A stretch of 10,387 bases of DNA from the NCBI RefSeq assembly GCF_031928785.1, contig NZ_JARQAL010000012.1. The stretch is one strand, 5' to 3'. The notes under the pieces are model-generated. The model did not search any database. It saw only the letters and a list, made by a program, of their open reading frames with translations, and had not been told where the DNA came from. Shown here piece after piece: positions 1 to 6,883 of the stretch. The translations under genes were made by a program, and so were the position numbers. This stretch comes from Enterococcus_C asini_A. Its GTDB lineage: Bacteria > Bacillota > Bacilli > Lactobacillales > Enterococcaceae. The first letter of the stretch is position 1. Every line of letters begins with the position of its first letter.

Positions 1-27
1 AAGGAATTAAGAGGATTGAATGGGGTC
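1..27. repeat. Terminal redundancy showing a closed circle (left copy)
   Basis: Bases 1-27 are identical to 10361-10387. Both copies are in the same frame of repB and the joined gene has a normal family length, so this is an overlap left when a circular molecule was written as a line, not a biological repeat. Confidence 0.93.
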
Positions 28-195
28 AAAGACCATTTAAGCTATGTAGCCAGCAAACAAGAAGCTTATTCAAAACGCAATGTAGCCAAGTACCTTAAAA
101 AAGCCATTGAACAATACCTACCAACTGTAAAATTACAAGACCTTGAACAACCAGAACGTGCAAGTGTTCGAGGTAAAGGAGAAATCCATGAGTGA
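1..195 (+). CDS. repB: RepB C-terminal end (continuation of the gene starting at 9365)
   Basis: The frame beginning at base 1 continues the initiator gene cut by the window edge and ends with TGA at 193-195. It encodes the last 64 residues, including DHLSYVASKQEAYSKRN and KKAIEQYLPTVK, which are typical of the C-terminal domain of lactococcal RepB proteins. The last codons overlap the start of repX by 8 bp (ATG at 188), which suggests translational coupling. The first 27 bases are the same DNA as 10361-10387 and must not be counted twice. The ending ASVRGKGEIHE partly results from carrying the repX ribosome binding site within the repB frame. Confidence 0.93.
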   Translation, partial: KELRGLNGVKDHLSYVASKQEAYSKRNVAKYLKKAIEQYLPTVKLQDLEQPERASVRGKGEIHE

Positions 196-778
196 AAATT
201 TAAAAACCATAAAAGAAATTGCGGATGAAATAGGTGTTTCAAAGCAAGCTGTATGGCAAAAAATAAAAAAAGAATCGTCAATAGATTTACGTCAATTTAC
301 GTCAAAAAAAGGAAATACCGTTTACGTTGACGTTGATGGTCAAAAAGTTATTAAGAATGCTTTTTTTAACAAAACGTCAACTAAAAAACGTCAACAAAAA
401 GTTTTTGTTGACGACAACGTGAATAATTCAGTTGATGGCAATCCAGAGGGGAATGAAGAGATTTTATTTTTAAGGAATCTAGTGTCCGAACTCCAATCAG
501 AAAAAAAAGAGCTTCATAAGCTATTAGACCAGCAACAACGTCTAGCCTTACAGGATAAAAAATTACTAGAAGAGTATAAATCAGAAATCAATGAATTGAA
601 AGCTCTTAAAATGCCTCAGGAGGATATGAAAGATGGCTCGTCGATAAGGGGTGAGGCGCAGGACGAAATTGAACGACTGAAAGCTCAATTGAAGTTATCA
701 GAAGAAGAACGAAACAAGGCAAAAGAAAAAGAGCCGGTAAAAACAGAATCTAAAAAATGGTGGCAACTATGGAAATGA
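188..778 (+). CDS. repX: RepX/OrfX-type replication-associated DNA-binding protein (DUF536)
   Basis: This is the small accessory gene usually found directly after repB in lactococcal theta plasmids; its role is not settled, with copy control or stability suggested. I chose the ATG at 188 because AAAGGAG (175-181) lies 6 nt upstream and the protein then begins MSENLKTIKEIADEIG, as family members do. An in-frame ATG at 143 has no ribosome site and lies inside repB. The product has 196 residues. Residues 5-28 (TIKEIADEIGVSKQAVWQKI) form a helix-turn-helix; about 90-180 is a charged coiled coil holding the family core KLLDQQQRLALQDKKLLEEY (111-130); the tail is KKWWQLWK, a conserved-looking aromatic-basic end. 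The gene overlaps repB by 8 bp and hsdR starts 10 bp after its stop. Its codons 30-75 carry an unusual cluster of CGTCAA words that could be a binding site for its own product (inference). Confidence 0.9.
   Translation: MSENLKTIKEIADEIGVSKQAVWQKIKKESSIDLRQFTSKKGNTVYVDVDGQKVIKNAFFNKTSTKKRQQKVFVDDNVNNSVDGNPEGNEEILFLRNLVSELQSEKKELHKLLDQQQRLALQDKKLLEEYKSEINELKALKMPQEDMKDGSSIRGEAQDEIERLKAQLKLSEEERNKAKEKEPVKTESKKWWQLWK
276..413. repeat. Cluster of seven CGTCAA/TTGACG words within repX
   Basis: CGTCAA occurs at 276, 290, 300, 375 and 389, and its reverse complement TTGACG at 327 and 408 (start positions). Elsewhere on the plasmid I found the word only occasionally, for example in hsdR near 1615 and 3553, in hsdM near 4229 and 4963, in the repB leader at 9306, and in the inverted repeats bracketing the oriT region. 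Seven copies in 138 bp of an AT-rich sequence is well above expectation. The cluster lies in codons that link the helix-turn-helix to the coiled coil, where the protein sequence should be loosely constrained. It looks like an array of protein-binding sites. That RepX is the binder is inference. Confidence 0.6.
389..413. promoter_or_regulatory. 25-nt perfect palindrome inside repX (candidate operator or centromere-like site)
   Basis: Arms 389-400 (CGTCAACAAAAA) and 402-413 are exact reverse complements around a single G at 401. Another CGTCAAC lies one and a half helical turns to the left, at 375. The length and single-base centre suit a dimeric DNA-binding protein better than a transcription terminator, since no T-run follows the right arm and the site is within a coding region. 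Confidence 0.5.
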
Positions 779-788
779 GAGGGATCAA

Positions 789-3700
789 ATGAGTCATTTG
801 GAACAAATGATTGAAAACCAGTTCATACAGATCTTAAGTGAGAAAGAAAATCAGTGGACTTATCGTCCGGACTTGAAGTCGGAAGAAGCACTTTGGCAAA
901 ACTTTAGAGGTCATTTGAACCGAATAAATTTAGCAGTATTGGAAGAACAACTATTAACGGACAAAGAATTTAAGCAAGTCAAAGTCGAGTTTTCACGTTT
1001 GACCGGAACACCTTTTTTAGCTTCTCAATGGCTTAGAGGAGAAAACGGGGTGGCTCAAGTTTTATTAGAGCGAGAAGATGGGAAAAAAGTGACTTTAGAA
1101 GCCTTTAGAAATAAGGATATCTCAGGAGGAACTTCTTCTTATGAGGTGGTTCACCAAGTGGTCCCAGATTCCTCTAGAGTAGATCGTGGAGATGTGAGTT
1201 TGCTGATTAATGGGCTCCCAATCATTCATATTGAGCTCAAAAAAGAGTCCGCTAAAGACGGTTTCATGCAAGCTTATTATCAAATTCAGCGTTATGCAGA
1301 AGATGGATTTTTTAAAGGGATTTACGCAACTACTCAAATCATGGTGATTTCAAATAAAGTCGATACCCGATACTTTGCAAGACCTATTGAAGATACTGCT
1401 GAATCCTATGCTCGGATGAAGAAATTTTTATTTAATTGGCGGACTGAAGACAATAAAACGGTTCCCGATTTGTTTGATTTTGCTCGTACAGTTTTGCGGA
1501 TACCCGATGCCCATGAATTGATTAGCCAATATACCATTCTCGTCGATGATCAAAAAAATCAAAAATTCCTCATGGCTTTAAGACCTTACCAAATTCATGC
1601 TATTCGTAAGATTCGTCAAAAAGCGGCACAGCATGAAGGAGGATTTATTTGGCATGCGACAGGTTCAGGAAAGACCATTACCAGTTTTGTCGCAACGAAA
1701 TTATTAGCACAAAATGCGATCGGTGTCGATCGTACGGTCATGGTTGTTGATAGAACGGACTTAGATGCTCAAACGCAGGATGAGTTTACGAAGTTTGCCT
1801 CGGAATATCATACCGGACAAACGACCGGAAATTCGGTAGCCAATACTTTGATTGTTGGGATCAAAAATCAAAAACAGTTGGCTCGAAACCTCCTTTCATC
1901 AAAAAATAATAATACGATTTTAGTGACCACGATTCAAAAACTCTCTGCGGCTATGCGAAGCGCCCAACAAGAGAGTGAAGAAAAAGGCTCGAATCAATTT
2001 GAGAAGCTACGGCAAGAACATATTGTTTTTATTGTTGATGAGGCTCATCGTGCGGTTAGTGATGAGGAAATGAAGCGAATTAAGAAAATATTACCCAATT
2101 CAACCTGGTTTGGATTAACGGGGACGCCTATTTTTGAAGAAAATAAAAAGCAAGAAAATGGAACTTTTGCCAGAACGACGAGCCAGCAATACGGGCCACT
2201 CCTTCACTCCTATACAACCAAAAATGCCATGGATGATGGGGCTGTGTTAGGCTTTCAAGTCGAGTATCATTCACTGATTTCAGAAGAGGATCAAGAGGTG
2301 ATTGTCACCCAACTCAATAAAGGAAAGTTGCCAGACGATGCCCTCCAACAAGAAAAATTATTGCCTACGGAACTTTATGAAACAGATGAACATATTCGTA
2401 CCATGTTACAAAAAATCTTTAATCGGAGGAGTGTGGTCAAAAAGTTCAAGGTAAAGAATGGTTTTCCTACGATGTCAGCCATTCTTACCACTCACTCGAT
2501 TGCCCAAGCCAAACATATTTACCGGATTTTAAAGGAAATGAAAGATAATGGGACACTCTTGAATGGGCGACAATTTGATGAACGTTATCAACTGATTGAT
2601 AAAGATTTCCCAAGAGTAGCTATTACCTTCTCAACCAATCCGGATCAATTAGAAAAAAATGAACAAGACGATGAATTAGTAGAGATCATGAAAGAGTATG
2701 CGAAACAGTTTGATGCCTCTCCTTATCAAGATGAGAAACTCTACAATCAAAATATTAATAAACGGTTGGCCCGTAAGGAAAAGCAATATCAATCGGATGG
2801 TCAGTGGCTAGATTTTGTCATTGTTGTCGATCGTTTATTGACAGGCTTTGATTCTCCAACGATTCAAACCTTATATATTGATCGAGAAATGAACTATCAA
2901 AAGCTCCTTCAGGCGTTCTCAAGAACCAACCGTATTTATACAGGAAAAGATTCTGGGTTAATTGTCTCTTTTAGAAAACCCTTCACCATGAAAGAAAATG
3001 TGCAAAACACGTTTCGTCTATTCTCAAATGAAAAGCAAAACTTTGATCAACTGATTCCAAAAGAATATGAAGAAGTCAAAAAAGAATTTATCGAATGTTC
3101 AACACTTTATAAACAAAGCGAAGCTGACCTATCGGATAATCCCAATGATCTTAAAACGATGATTGCGCAAGTAAGTGCTTATCAAAAGCTAGAAAAGAGT
3201 TATAAAGCGCTCCGAAGCTATGATCAATACGAAGAGGACTTTGAAGCATTTTCAGAAGTAGTGGAGCAGTTGCCACAATATCAAGGAAAAACGGAAAATA
3301 TTAAAACAAAGATTAAAGAAATGATCGAGGATGAGGGGCATCCTGAGGAAGACTTCGAGAAGCTTTTACAAGAGATTGCTTTTTCTTCGCAGCTCAATGC
3401 GACACATAAAGACGTCGTGGATAGTTTTTATATTAATCAACTTTTGAAAGCGATCCAATTAAACGAAGCAGGGGCCCTTGAAAAATTTGAAAAAGAAATC
3501 CAACAAAAGGATCCTCAAATCCAAAAGATGTATCACACCTTGAAAGATCAACTCGTCAATACTGCTGAAGAGATTGATGTAGCTCAATTAAAAGAGACAT
3601 CGATTCAAAATGAAATTCAAAGACAACTTCAAAAAGAAGCTGAAGAATTTGGATTATCCTTCGACTTTTTACAGTCTGCAATGAATGAATATCAAGGCGA

Positions 3701-3866
3701 TAAGAAAACAATCCCTTATTTAACCCATTTACTGGATTCGATGACTCTTAGTAAAGAAGAGTTCGAAGCCAAAACGGGTGAAAAATACAGAAGAAGAACA
3801 AAAGTTTTAGAAGAACGACTACAACAAAATTTTGAACATCTTCAAAAATGGAAGGAAGAATTATAA
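789..3866 (+). CDS. hsdR: Type I restriction enzyme, motor and nuclease subunit (HsdR)
   Basis: This is the ATP-driven DNA translocase and endonuclease of a Type I R-M complex (R2M2S), which cleaves unmethylated DNA far from the recognition site. The 1025-residue length is normal for the family. The N-terminal PD-(D/E)xK nuclease shows D135 (RGDVSLL), E149 and K151 (IELKK), followed by the Q165xxxY169 element. The motor has Walker A ATGSGKT (290-296), DEAH (417-420), LTGTP (443-447), LLTGFDSP (683-690) and QAFSRTNR (708-715). A helical, Glu/Lys-rich region from about 740 to the end would dock on HsdM. No key residue is missing, so it should be active. The ATG at 789 has GAGAGGGA (777-784) upstream. 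It begins 10 bp after repX with no promoter seen between them, and its stop overlaps the hsdM start (TAATG). Confidence 0.97.
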   Translation: MSHLEQMIENQFIQILSEKENQWTYRPDLKSEEALWQNFRGHLNRINLAVLEEQLLTDKEFKQVKVEFSRLTGTPFLASQWLRGENGVAQVLLEREDGKKVTLEAFRNKDISGGTSSYEVVHQVVPDSSRVDRGDVSLLINGLPIIHIELKKESAKDGFMQAYYQIQRYAEDGFFKGIYATTQIMVISNKVDTRYFARPIEDTAESYARMKKFLFNWRTEDNKTVPDLFDFARTVLRIPDAHELISQYTILVDDQKNQKFLMALRPYQIHAIRKIRQKAAQHEGGFIWHATGSGKTITSFVATKLLAQNAIGVDRTVMVVDRTDLDAQTQDEFTKFASEYHTGQTTGNSVANTLIVGIKNQKQLARNLLSSKNNNTILVTTIQKLSAAMRSAQQESEEKGSNQFEKLRQEHIVFIVDEAHRAVSDEEMKRIKKILPNSTWFGLTGTPIFEENKKQENGTFARTTSQQYGPLLHSYTTKNAMDDGAVLGFQVEYHSLISEEDQEVIVTQLNKGKLPDDALQQEKLLPTELYETDEHIRTMLQKIFNRRSVVKKFKVKNGFPTMSAILTTHSIAQAKHIYRILKEMKDNGTLLNGRQFDERYQLIDKDFPRVAITFSTNPDQLEKNEQDDELVEIMKEYAKQFDASPYQDEKLYNQNINKRLARKEKQYQSDGQWLDFVIVVDRLLTGFDSPTIQTLYIDREMNYQKLLQAFSRTNRIYTGKDSGLIVSFRKPFTMKENVQNTFRLFSNEKQNFDQLIPKEYEEVKKEFIECSTLYKQSEADLSDNPNDLKTMIAQVSAYQKLEKSYKALRSYDQYEEDFEAFSEVVEQLPQYQGKTENIKTKIKEMIEDEGHPEEDFEKLLQEIAFSSQLNATHKDVVDSFYINQLLKAIQLNEAGALEKFEKEIQQKDPQIQKMYHTLKDQLVNTAEEIDVAQLKETSIQNEIQRQLQKEAEEFGLSFDFLQSAMNEYQGDKKTIPYLTHLLDSMTLSKEEFEAKTGEKYRRRTKVLEERLQQNFEHLQKWKEEL

Positions 3867-5461
3867 TGGCGACAGGTTTAAATCAACAACTATGGGCTTC
3901 TGCGGATATCTTACGTGGGAAGATGGATGCAAGTGAGTACAAAAACTACTTACTGGGATTAATTTTCTATAAGTACTTGTCTGATGCGCAGCTGAGAGAA
4001 GTTTATGAACAAGAAAATGGCAAAACAGATACCTTCCCAGAACGTTCCACTCAGTATGCAGGATTCATGGAGTGGTACGAAGAAGACAAAGACGATTTAA
4101 TCGAAAATATCCAACCCAAACAAGGTTACTTTATCCAACCCGATCAATTGTTTTATCACTACCGCATCAAAGCTGATAACTATGAATTTAACTTGACCGA
4201 CTTACAAGCAGGTTTTAATGAGTTGGAACGTCAAGGAGAAGAATTCAGTGGATTGTTTGCGGATATTGATTTAAACTCCACAAAATTAGGCTCAAATGCA
4301 CAACAACGTAATGTGACGATCACTGAGGTCTTGCGTGCTTTAGATGAGATTGACTTATTTGAACACAATGGCGATGTGATTGGGGACGCTTATGAGTACT
4401 TAATCGGGATGTTTGCGGCAGGTGCAGGTAAAAAAGCAGGCGAGTTTTATACCCCTCAAGCTGTTTCACGCATCATGTCAGAGATCACTTCAATCGGACA
4501 AGAAACCCGTGCGCCTTTTCATATCTATGACCCTGCGATGGGGTCAGGTTCTTTGATGCTTAATATTCGTCGTTATCTCAAAAACCCTAATCAAGTACAT
4601 TATCACGGGCAAGAATTGAATACAACGACCTTTAACTTGGCACGTATGAACTTAATTCTTCATGGGGTAGATAAAGAACGCATGAACCTGAATAACGGAG
4701 ATACTTTAGATGCCGATTGGCCATCAGAAGAGCCTTATCAGTTTGATTCCGTAGTCATGAATCCACCTTATTCTGCAAAATGGTCAGCGGCAGATAAATT
4801 TCTCTCTGACCCTCGTTTTGAGCGTTTTGGAAAATTAGCGCCTAAATCTAAAGCGGACTTTGCCTTTCTCCTTCATGGTTTTTACCATTTGAAAGAATCG
4901 GGAACAATGGGGATTGTCCTGCCTCATGGCGTTCTCTTTAGAGGAGCCGCAGAAGGAACCATCCGTCAAGCCCTTTTAGAAATGGGAGCCATTGATGCGG
5001 TCATTGGCTTGCCGGCCAATATCTTTTTTGGGACCAGTATTCCGACAACGGTTATTATTTTGAAGAAAAACCGCTCTCGTCGTGATGTCTTGTTTATCGA
5101 TGCTTCTCAAGATTTTGAAAAACAAAAAAATCAAAATGTCCTGTTGGATGAACATATTGATAAAATTGTTTCTATCTACAAAAAGCGAGAAGATATTGAA
5201 AGATATGCTCATGTTGCAAGTTTTGATGAGATCCAAGAAAATGACTTTAACTTAAATATCCCTCGTTATGTCGATACCTTTGAGGAAGAAGAACCGGTTG
5301 ATTTGGTTGCAGTGAATACCAATCTCCTTAAGATCAATGAAGAATTAGTTCAACAAGAGCAAGTGCTCTTATCGTTGATTGACAATTTTTCAGAAAGTGA
5401 AGAGAATCAAGCCTTGATTGATTCGATGCGTCTTCTTTTGAGAGGTGGTCACGATGAGTAA
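3866..5461 (+). CDS. hsdM: Type I adenine-N6 DNA methyltransferase subunit (HsdM)
   Basis: HsdM transfers a methyl group from S-adenosylmethionine to adenine N6 within the site chosen by HsdS, and with HsdS forms the M2S core. I start it at the ATG at 3866, which shares an A with the hsdR stop and follows AAGGA (3852-3856); an in-frame ATG at 3848 lies inside hsdR and would add six residues without a ribosome site. It has 531 residues. The N-terminal helical HsdM domain covers about 1-150. The catalytic domain has GEFYTP (192-197), the SAM-binding DPAMGSGSL (222-230) and the catalytic NPPY (299-302), the standard order for gamma-class N6-adenine enzymes. A C-terminal helical part (about 480-531) should contact HsdS. 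All motifs are intact. Its 3' end overlaps hsdS by 8 bp. Confidence 0.97.
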   Translation: MATGLNQQLWASADILRGKMDASEYKNYLLGLIFYKYLSDAQLREVYEQENGKTDTFPERSTQYAGFMEWYEEDKDDLIENIQPKQGYFIQPDQLFYHYRIKADNYEFNLTDLQAGFNELERQGEEFSGLFADIDLNSTKLGSNAQQRNVTITEVLRALDEIDLFEHNGDVIGDAYEYLIGMFAAGAGKKAGEFYTPQAVSRIMSEITSIGQETRAPFHIYDPAMGSGSLMLNIRRYLKNPNQVHYHGQELNTTTFNLARMNLILHGVDKERMNLNNGDTLDADWPSEEPYQFDSVVMNPPYSAKWSAADKFLSDPRFERFGKLAPKSKADFAFLLHGFYHLKESGTMGIVLPHGVLFRGAAEGTIRQALLEMGAIDAVIGLPANIFFGTSIPTTVIILKKNRSRRDVLFIDASQDFEKQKNQNVLLDEHIDKIVSIYKKREDIERYAHVASFDEIQENDFNLNIPRYVDTFEEEEPVDLVAVNTNLLKINEELVQQEQVLLSLIDNFSESEENQALIDSMRLLLRGGHDE

Positions 5462-6683
5462 AAAAAGTCCACAATTAAGGTTTGAAGGTTTTACGGATGA
5501 TTGGGAAGAGCGTAGACTCTCTGAAGTACTCCGGGAAAGAAATAATCAACAACCGCAAAGTATGGAGTATCCTTTAGTATCATTTACAGTTGAAAATGGC
5601 GTTACTCCAAAAACTGATCGTTATGAACGAGAACAGCTGGTTGTTGGAGATAAAAGTTCAAAAAAATATAAAGTAACGGTATTAAATGATATTGTTTATA
5701 ATCCGGCAAATTTAAAATTTGGAGCCATTTCACGTAATAAATATGGCAATGCTGTTTTTAGTCCCATCTATGTAACTTTTTCAGTAAATAATGATGTAAC
5801 AATGCCAGAATTTATTGAAATGTTTATAACGCGAAAGGATTTTATTAAACGTGCATTGAAATACCAGCAAGGGACCGTATATGAACGACAATCAGTCAGT
5901 CCTGAAAATTTATTATCCATGAATCTGTATCTTCCTGGAAAATTAGAACAAGAAAAGATTGGTACGTTCTTTAAACAACTCGACGACACTATCGCTCTTC
6001 ATCAGCGTAAGTTAGATTTGTTGAAAGAGCAGAAAAAAGGCTACTTGCAAAAGATGTTTCCAAAAAATGGGGAAAAAGTTCCTGAATTGCGATTTGCGGG
6101 GTTTGCTGACGATTGGGAAAATCGTAAGTTGTCCAGTATTGCAGAACGTGTTACTAGAAAGAATAAAAATAATGAATCGACTCTTCCTCTTACTATATCA
6201 GCACAAGATGGTTTAGTGGATCAAAATGATTATTTTAATAAACAAGTTGCTAGCCGTGATGTTACAGGATATTTTTTAGTTAAAAATGGTGAATTTGCCT
6301 ATAATAAAAGTTATTCAAATGGATATCCATGGGGAGCTATTAAACGTTTAGATAAGTATGAAATGGGTGTGCTATCAACCCTTTACATTGTATTTAAGCC
6401 AACTGCTATTAACTCACAGTTTCTAGTTTCCTATTATGAGACGACAAGGTGGTATAGGGAAGTTTCTAAAAATGCGGCGGAAGGGGCACGTAATCATGGT
6501 TTGTTAAATATCTCTCCTAATGATTTTTTTAATACGTTGTTAACTATCCCAAAATCAGCAGAAGAACAACAACAAATCGGATCGTTCTTTAAACAATTAG
6601 ACGATACTATCGCTCTTCATCAACGTAAGTTAGATTTGTTGAAAGAACAGAAAAAAGGCTTTTTACAAAAGATGTTTGTTTAG
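5454..6683 (+). CDS. hsdS: Type I specificity subunit with two target recognition domains (HsdS)
   Basis: HsdS sets the DNA site recognised by the restriction-modification complex; each of its two target recognition domains (TRDs) reads half of a bipartite site. The ATG at 5454 follows AGAGGTGG (5441-5448) and overlaps the hsdM stop; a GTG at 5445 in the same frame is less likely. The 409-residue protein is two similar halves. Half 1 begins PQLRFEGFTDDWEERRLS (6-23), with TRD1 at about 24-165 and a conserved helix (169-202). Half 2 begins PELRFAGFADDWENRKLS (210-227), with TRD2 at about 228-370 and a matching helix (375-408). The two helices differ at only two residues. The TRDs themselves are unlike each other and look more AT-rich than the conserved parts, as expected for exchanged modules. 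The recognition sequence cannot be read from the protein. Confidence 0.96.
   Translation: MSKKSPQLRFEGFTDDWEERRLSEVLRERNNQQPQSMEYPLVSFTVENGVTPKTDRYEREQLVVGDKSSKKYKVTVLNDIVYNPANLKFGAISRNKYGNAVFSPIYVTFSVNNDVTMPEFIEMFITRKDFIKRALKYQQGTVYERQSVSPENLLSMNLYLPGKLEQEKIGTFFKQLDDTIALHQRKLDLLKEQKKGYLQKMFPKNGEKVPELRFAGFADDWENRKLSSIAERVTRKNKNNESTLPLTISAQDGLVDQNDYFNKQVASRDVTGYFLVKNGEFAYNKSYSNGYPWGAIKRLDKYEMGVLSTLYIVFKPTAINSQFLVSYYETTRWYREVSKNAAEGARNHGLLNISPNDFFNTLLTIPKSAEEQQQIGSFFKQLDDTIALHQRKLDLLKEQKKGFLQKMFV
5958..6059 (+). repeat. hsdS internal direct repeat, central copy
   Basis: This 102-bp segment encodes residues 169-202 of HsdS and matches 6576-6677 at 91 of 102 bases by hand count. It encodes the central spacer helix. 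Repeats this similar allow homologous recombination that deletes or exchanges the second TRD. Confidence 0.9.
6576..6677 (+). repeat. hsdS internal direct repeat, C-terminal copy
   Basis: This encodes residues 375-408 of HsdS, the distal spacer helix. It pairs with 5958-6059; most differences are silent, and the two protein changes are Thr to Ser and Tyr to Phe. Confidence 0.9.
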
Positions 6684-6694
6684 GGACTATAATT

Positions 6695-6710
6695 ATATAA
6701 TAACCCCTAA
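6695..6710 (+). repeat. Direct repeat ATATAATAACCCCTAA, left copy
   Basis: This nearly repeats 6779-6793, with one C more here. The two copies bracket the hairpin after hsdS. It holds a perfect TATAAT (6696-6701) but I see no good -35 box and no TG extension, so I do not call a promoter here. Confidence 0.6.
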
Positions 6711-6722
6711 GAAATCAAATAA

Positions 6723-6775
6723 AAACAGCCCCTATAATCCAAATTCTAGATTATAGGGGCTGTTTATTTATTTTA
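6723..6775 (+). terminator. Strong hairpin terminator after hsdS
   Basis: A 17-bp perfect stem (6723-6739 with 6749-6765) encloses a 9-nt loop and is followed by a T-rich run ending near 6775. It lies 40 bp after the hsdS stop and should end the repB-repX-hsdRMS transcript. The A-rich left flank suggests it may also work on the opposite strand. Confidence 0.85.
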
Positions 6776-6776
6776 A

Positions 6777-6785
6777 TGATATAAT
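6777..6785 (+). promoter_or_regulatory. Extended -10 promoter for the leader ORF and recombinase
   Basis: TGATATAAT combines a TG extension with a perfect TATAAT (6780-6785). No -35 box is visible, which extended -10 promoters can tolerate. Transcription would start near 6792, placing the first ribosome site (AAAGGAGG, 6793-6800) at the very 5' end of the message. Confidence 0.55.
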
Positions 6786-6793
6786 AACCCTAA
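6779..6793 (+). repeat. Direct repeat ATATAATAACCCTAA, right copy
   Basis: The partner of 6695-6710. This copy supplies the -10 box of the recombinase promoter. Confidence 0.6.
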
Positions 6794-6805
6794 AAGGAGG
6801 ACGTT

Positions 6806-6868
6806 ATGCCATACCATATATTTATTAATCGAGAATCTGGAAATGATAATATTTCTATTTTTTTTTGA
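6806..6868 (+). CDS. 20-residue leader peptide ORF upstream of the recombinase
   Basis: An ATG at 6806 sits 5 nt after AAAGGAGG (6793-6800), the best ribosome binding site in the window. The ORF runs 20 codons (begins MPYHIFINRES, ends ISIFF) to TGA at 6866-6868. It is too short for the ORF length cut-offs normally used. Its stop is directly followed by the recombinase ribosome site (AAAGGTGG, 6868-6875), so ribosomes ending here could reload onto the recombinase: translational coupling. It is also in the same frame as the recombinase, separated only by that TGA after a run of nine T (6858-6866), so readthrough would give an N-terminally extended protein. No function is recognised for the peptide itself; whether it is made is unproven. 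Confidence 0.5.
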   Translation: MPYHIFINRESGNDNISIFF

Positions 6869-6883
6869 AAGGTGGTAATTCAT

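Noticed and set aside
143..187. Longer repX start at ATG 143 (15 more residues)
   Set aside because: It lies inside repB, has no ribosome site, and family members start at the MSENL position, which has AAAGGAG 6 nt upstream.
66..281. - strand frame opposite repB and repX
   Set aside because: It is a shadow of two overlapping real genes, without a ribosome site. The same holds for - strand frames under hsdR, hsdM, hsdS and repB (10031-10213).
6696..6701. Second promoter from the TATAAT before the post-hsdS hairpin
   Set aside because: No -35 box or TG extension is found, and a transcript would run straight into the terminator.
6858..6880. Programmed frameshift on the T9 run linking leader and recombinase
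   Set aside because: Leader and recombinase are already in the same frame, separated by TGA; a one-base slip would leave the recombinase frame and soon hit a stop.
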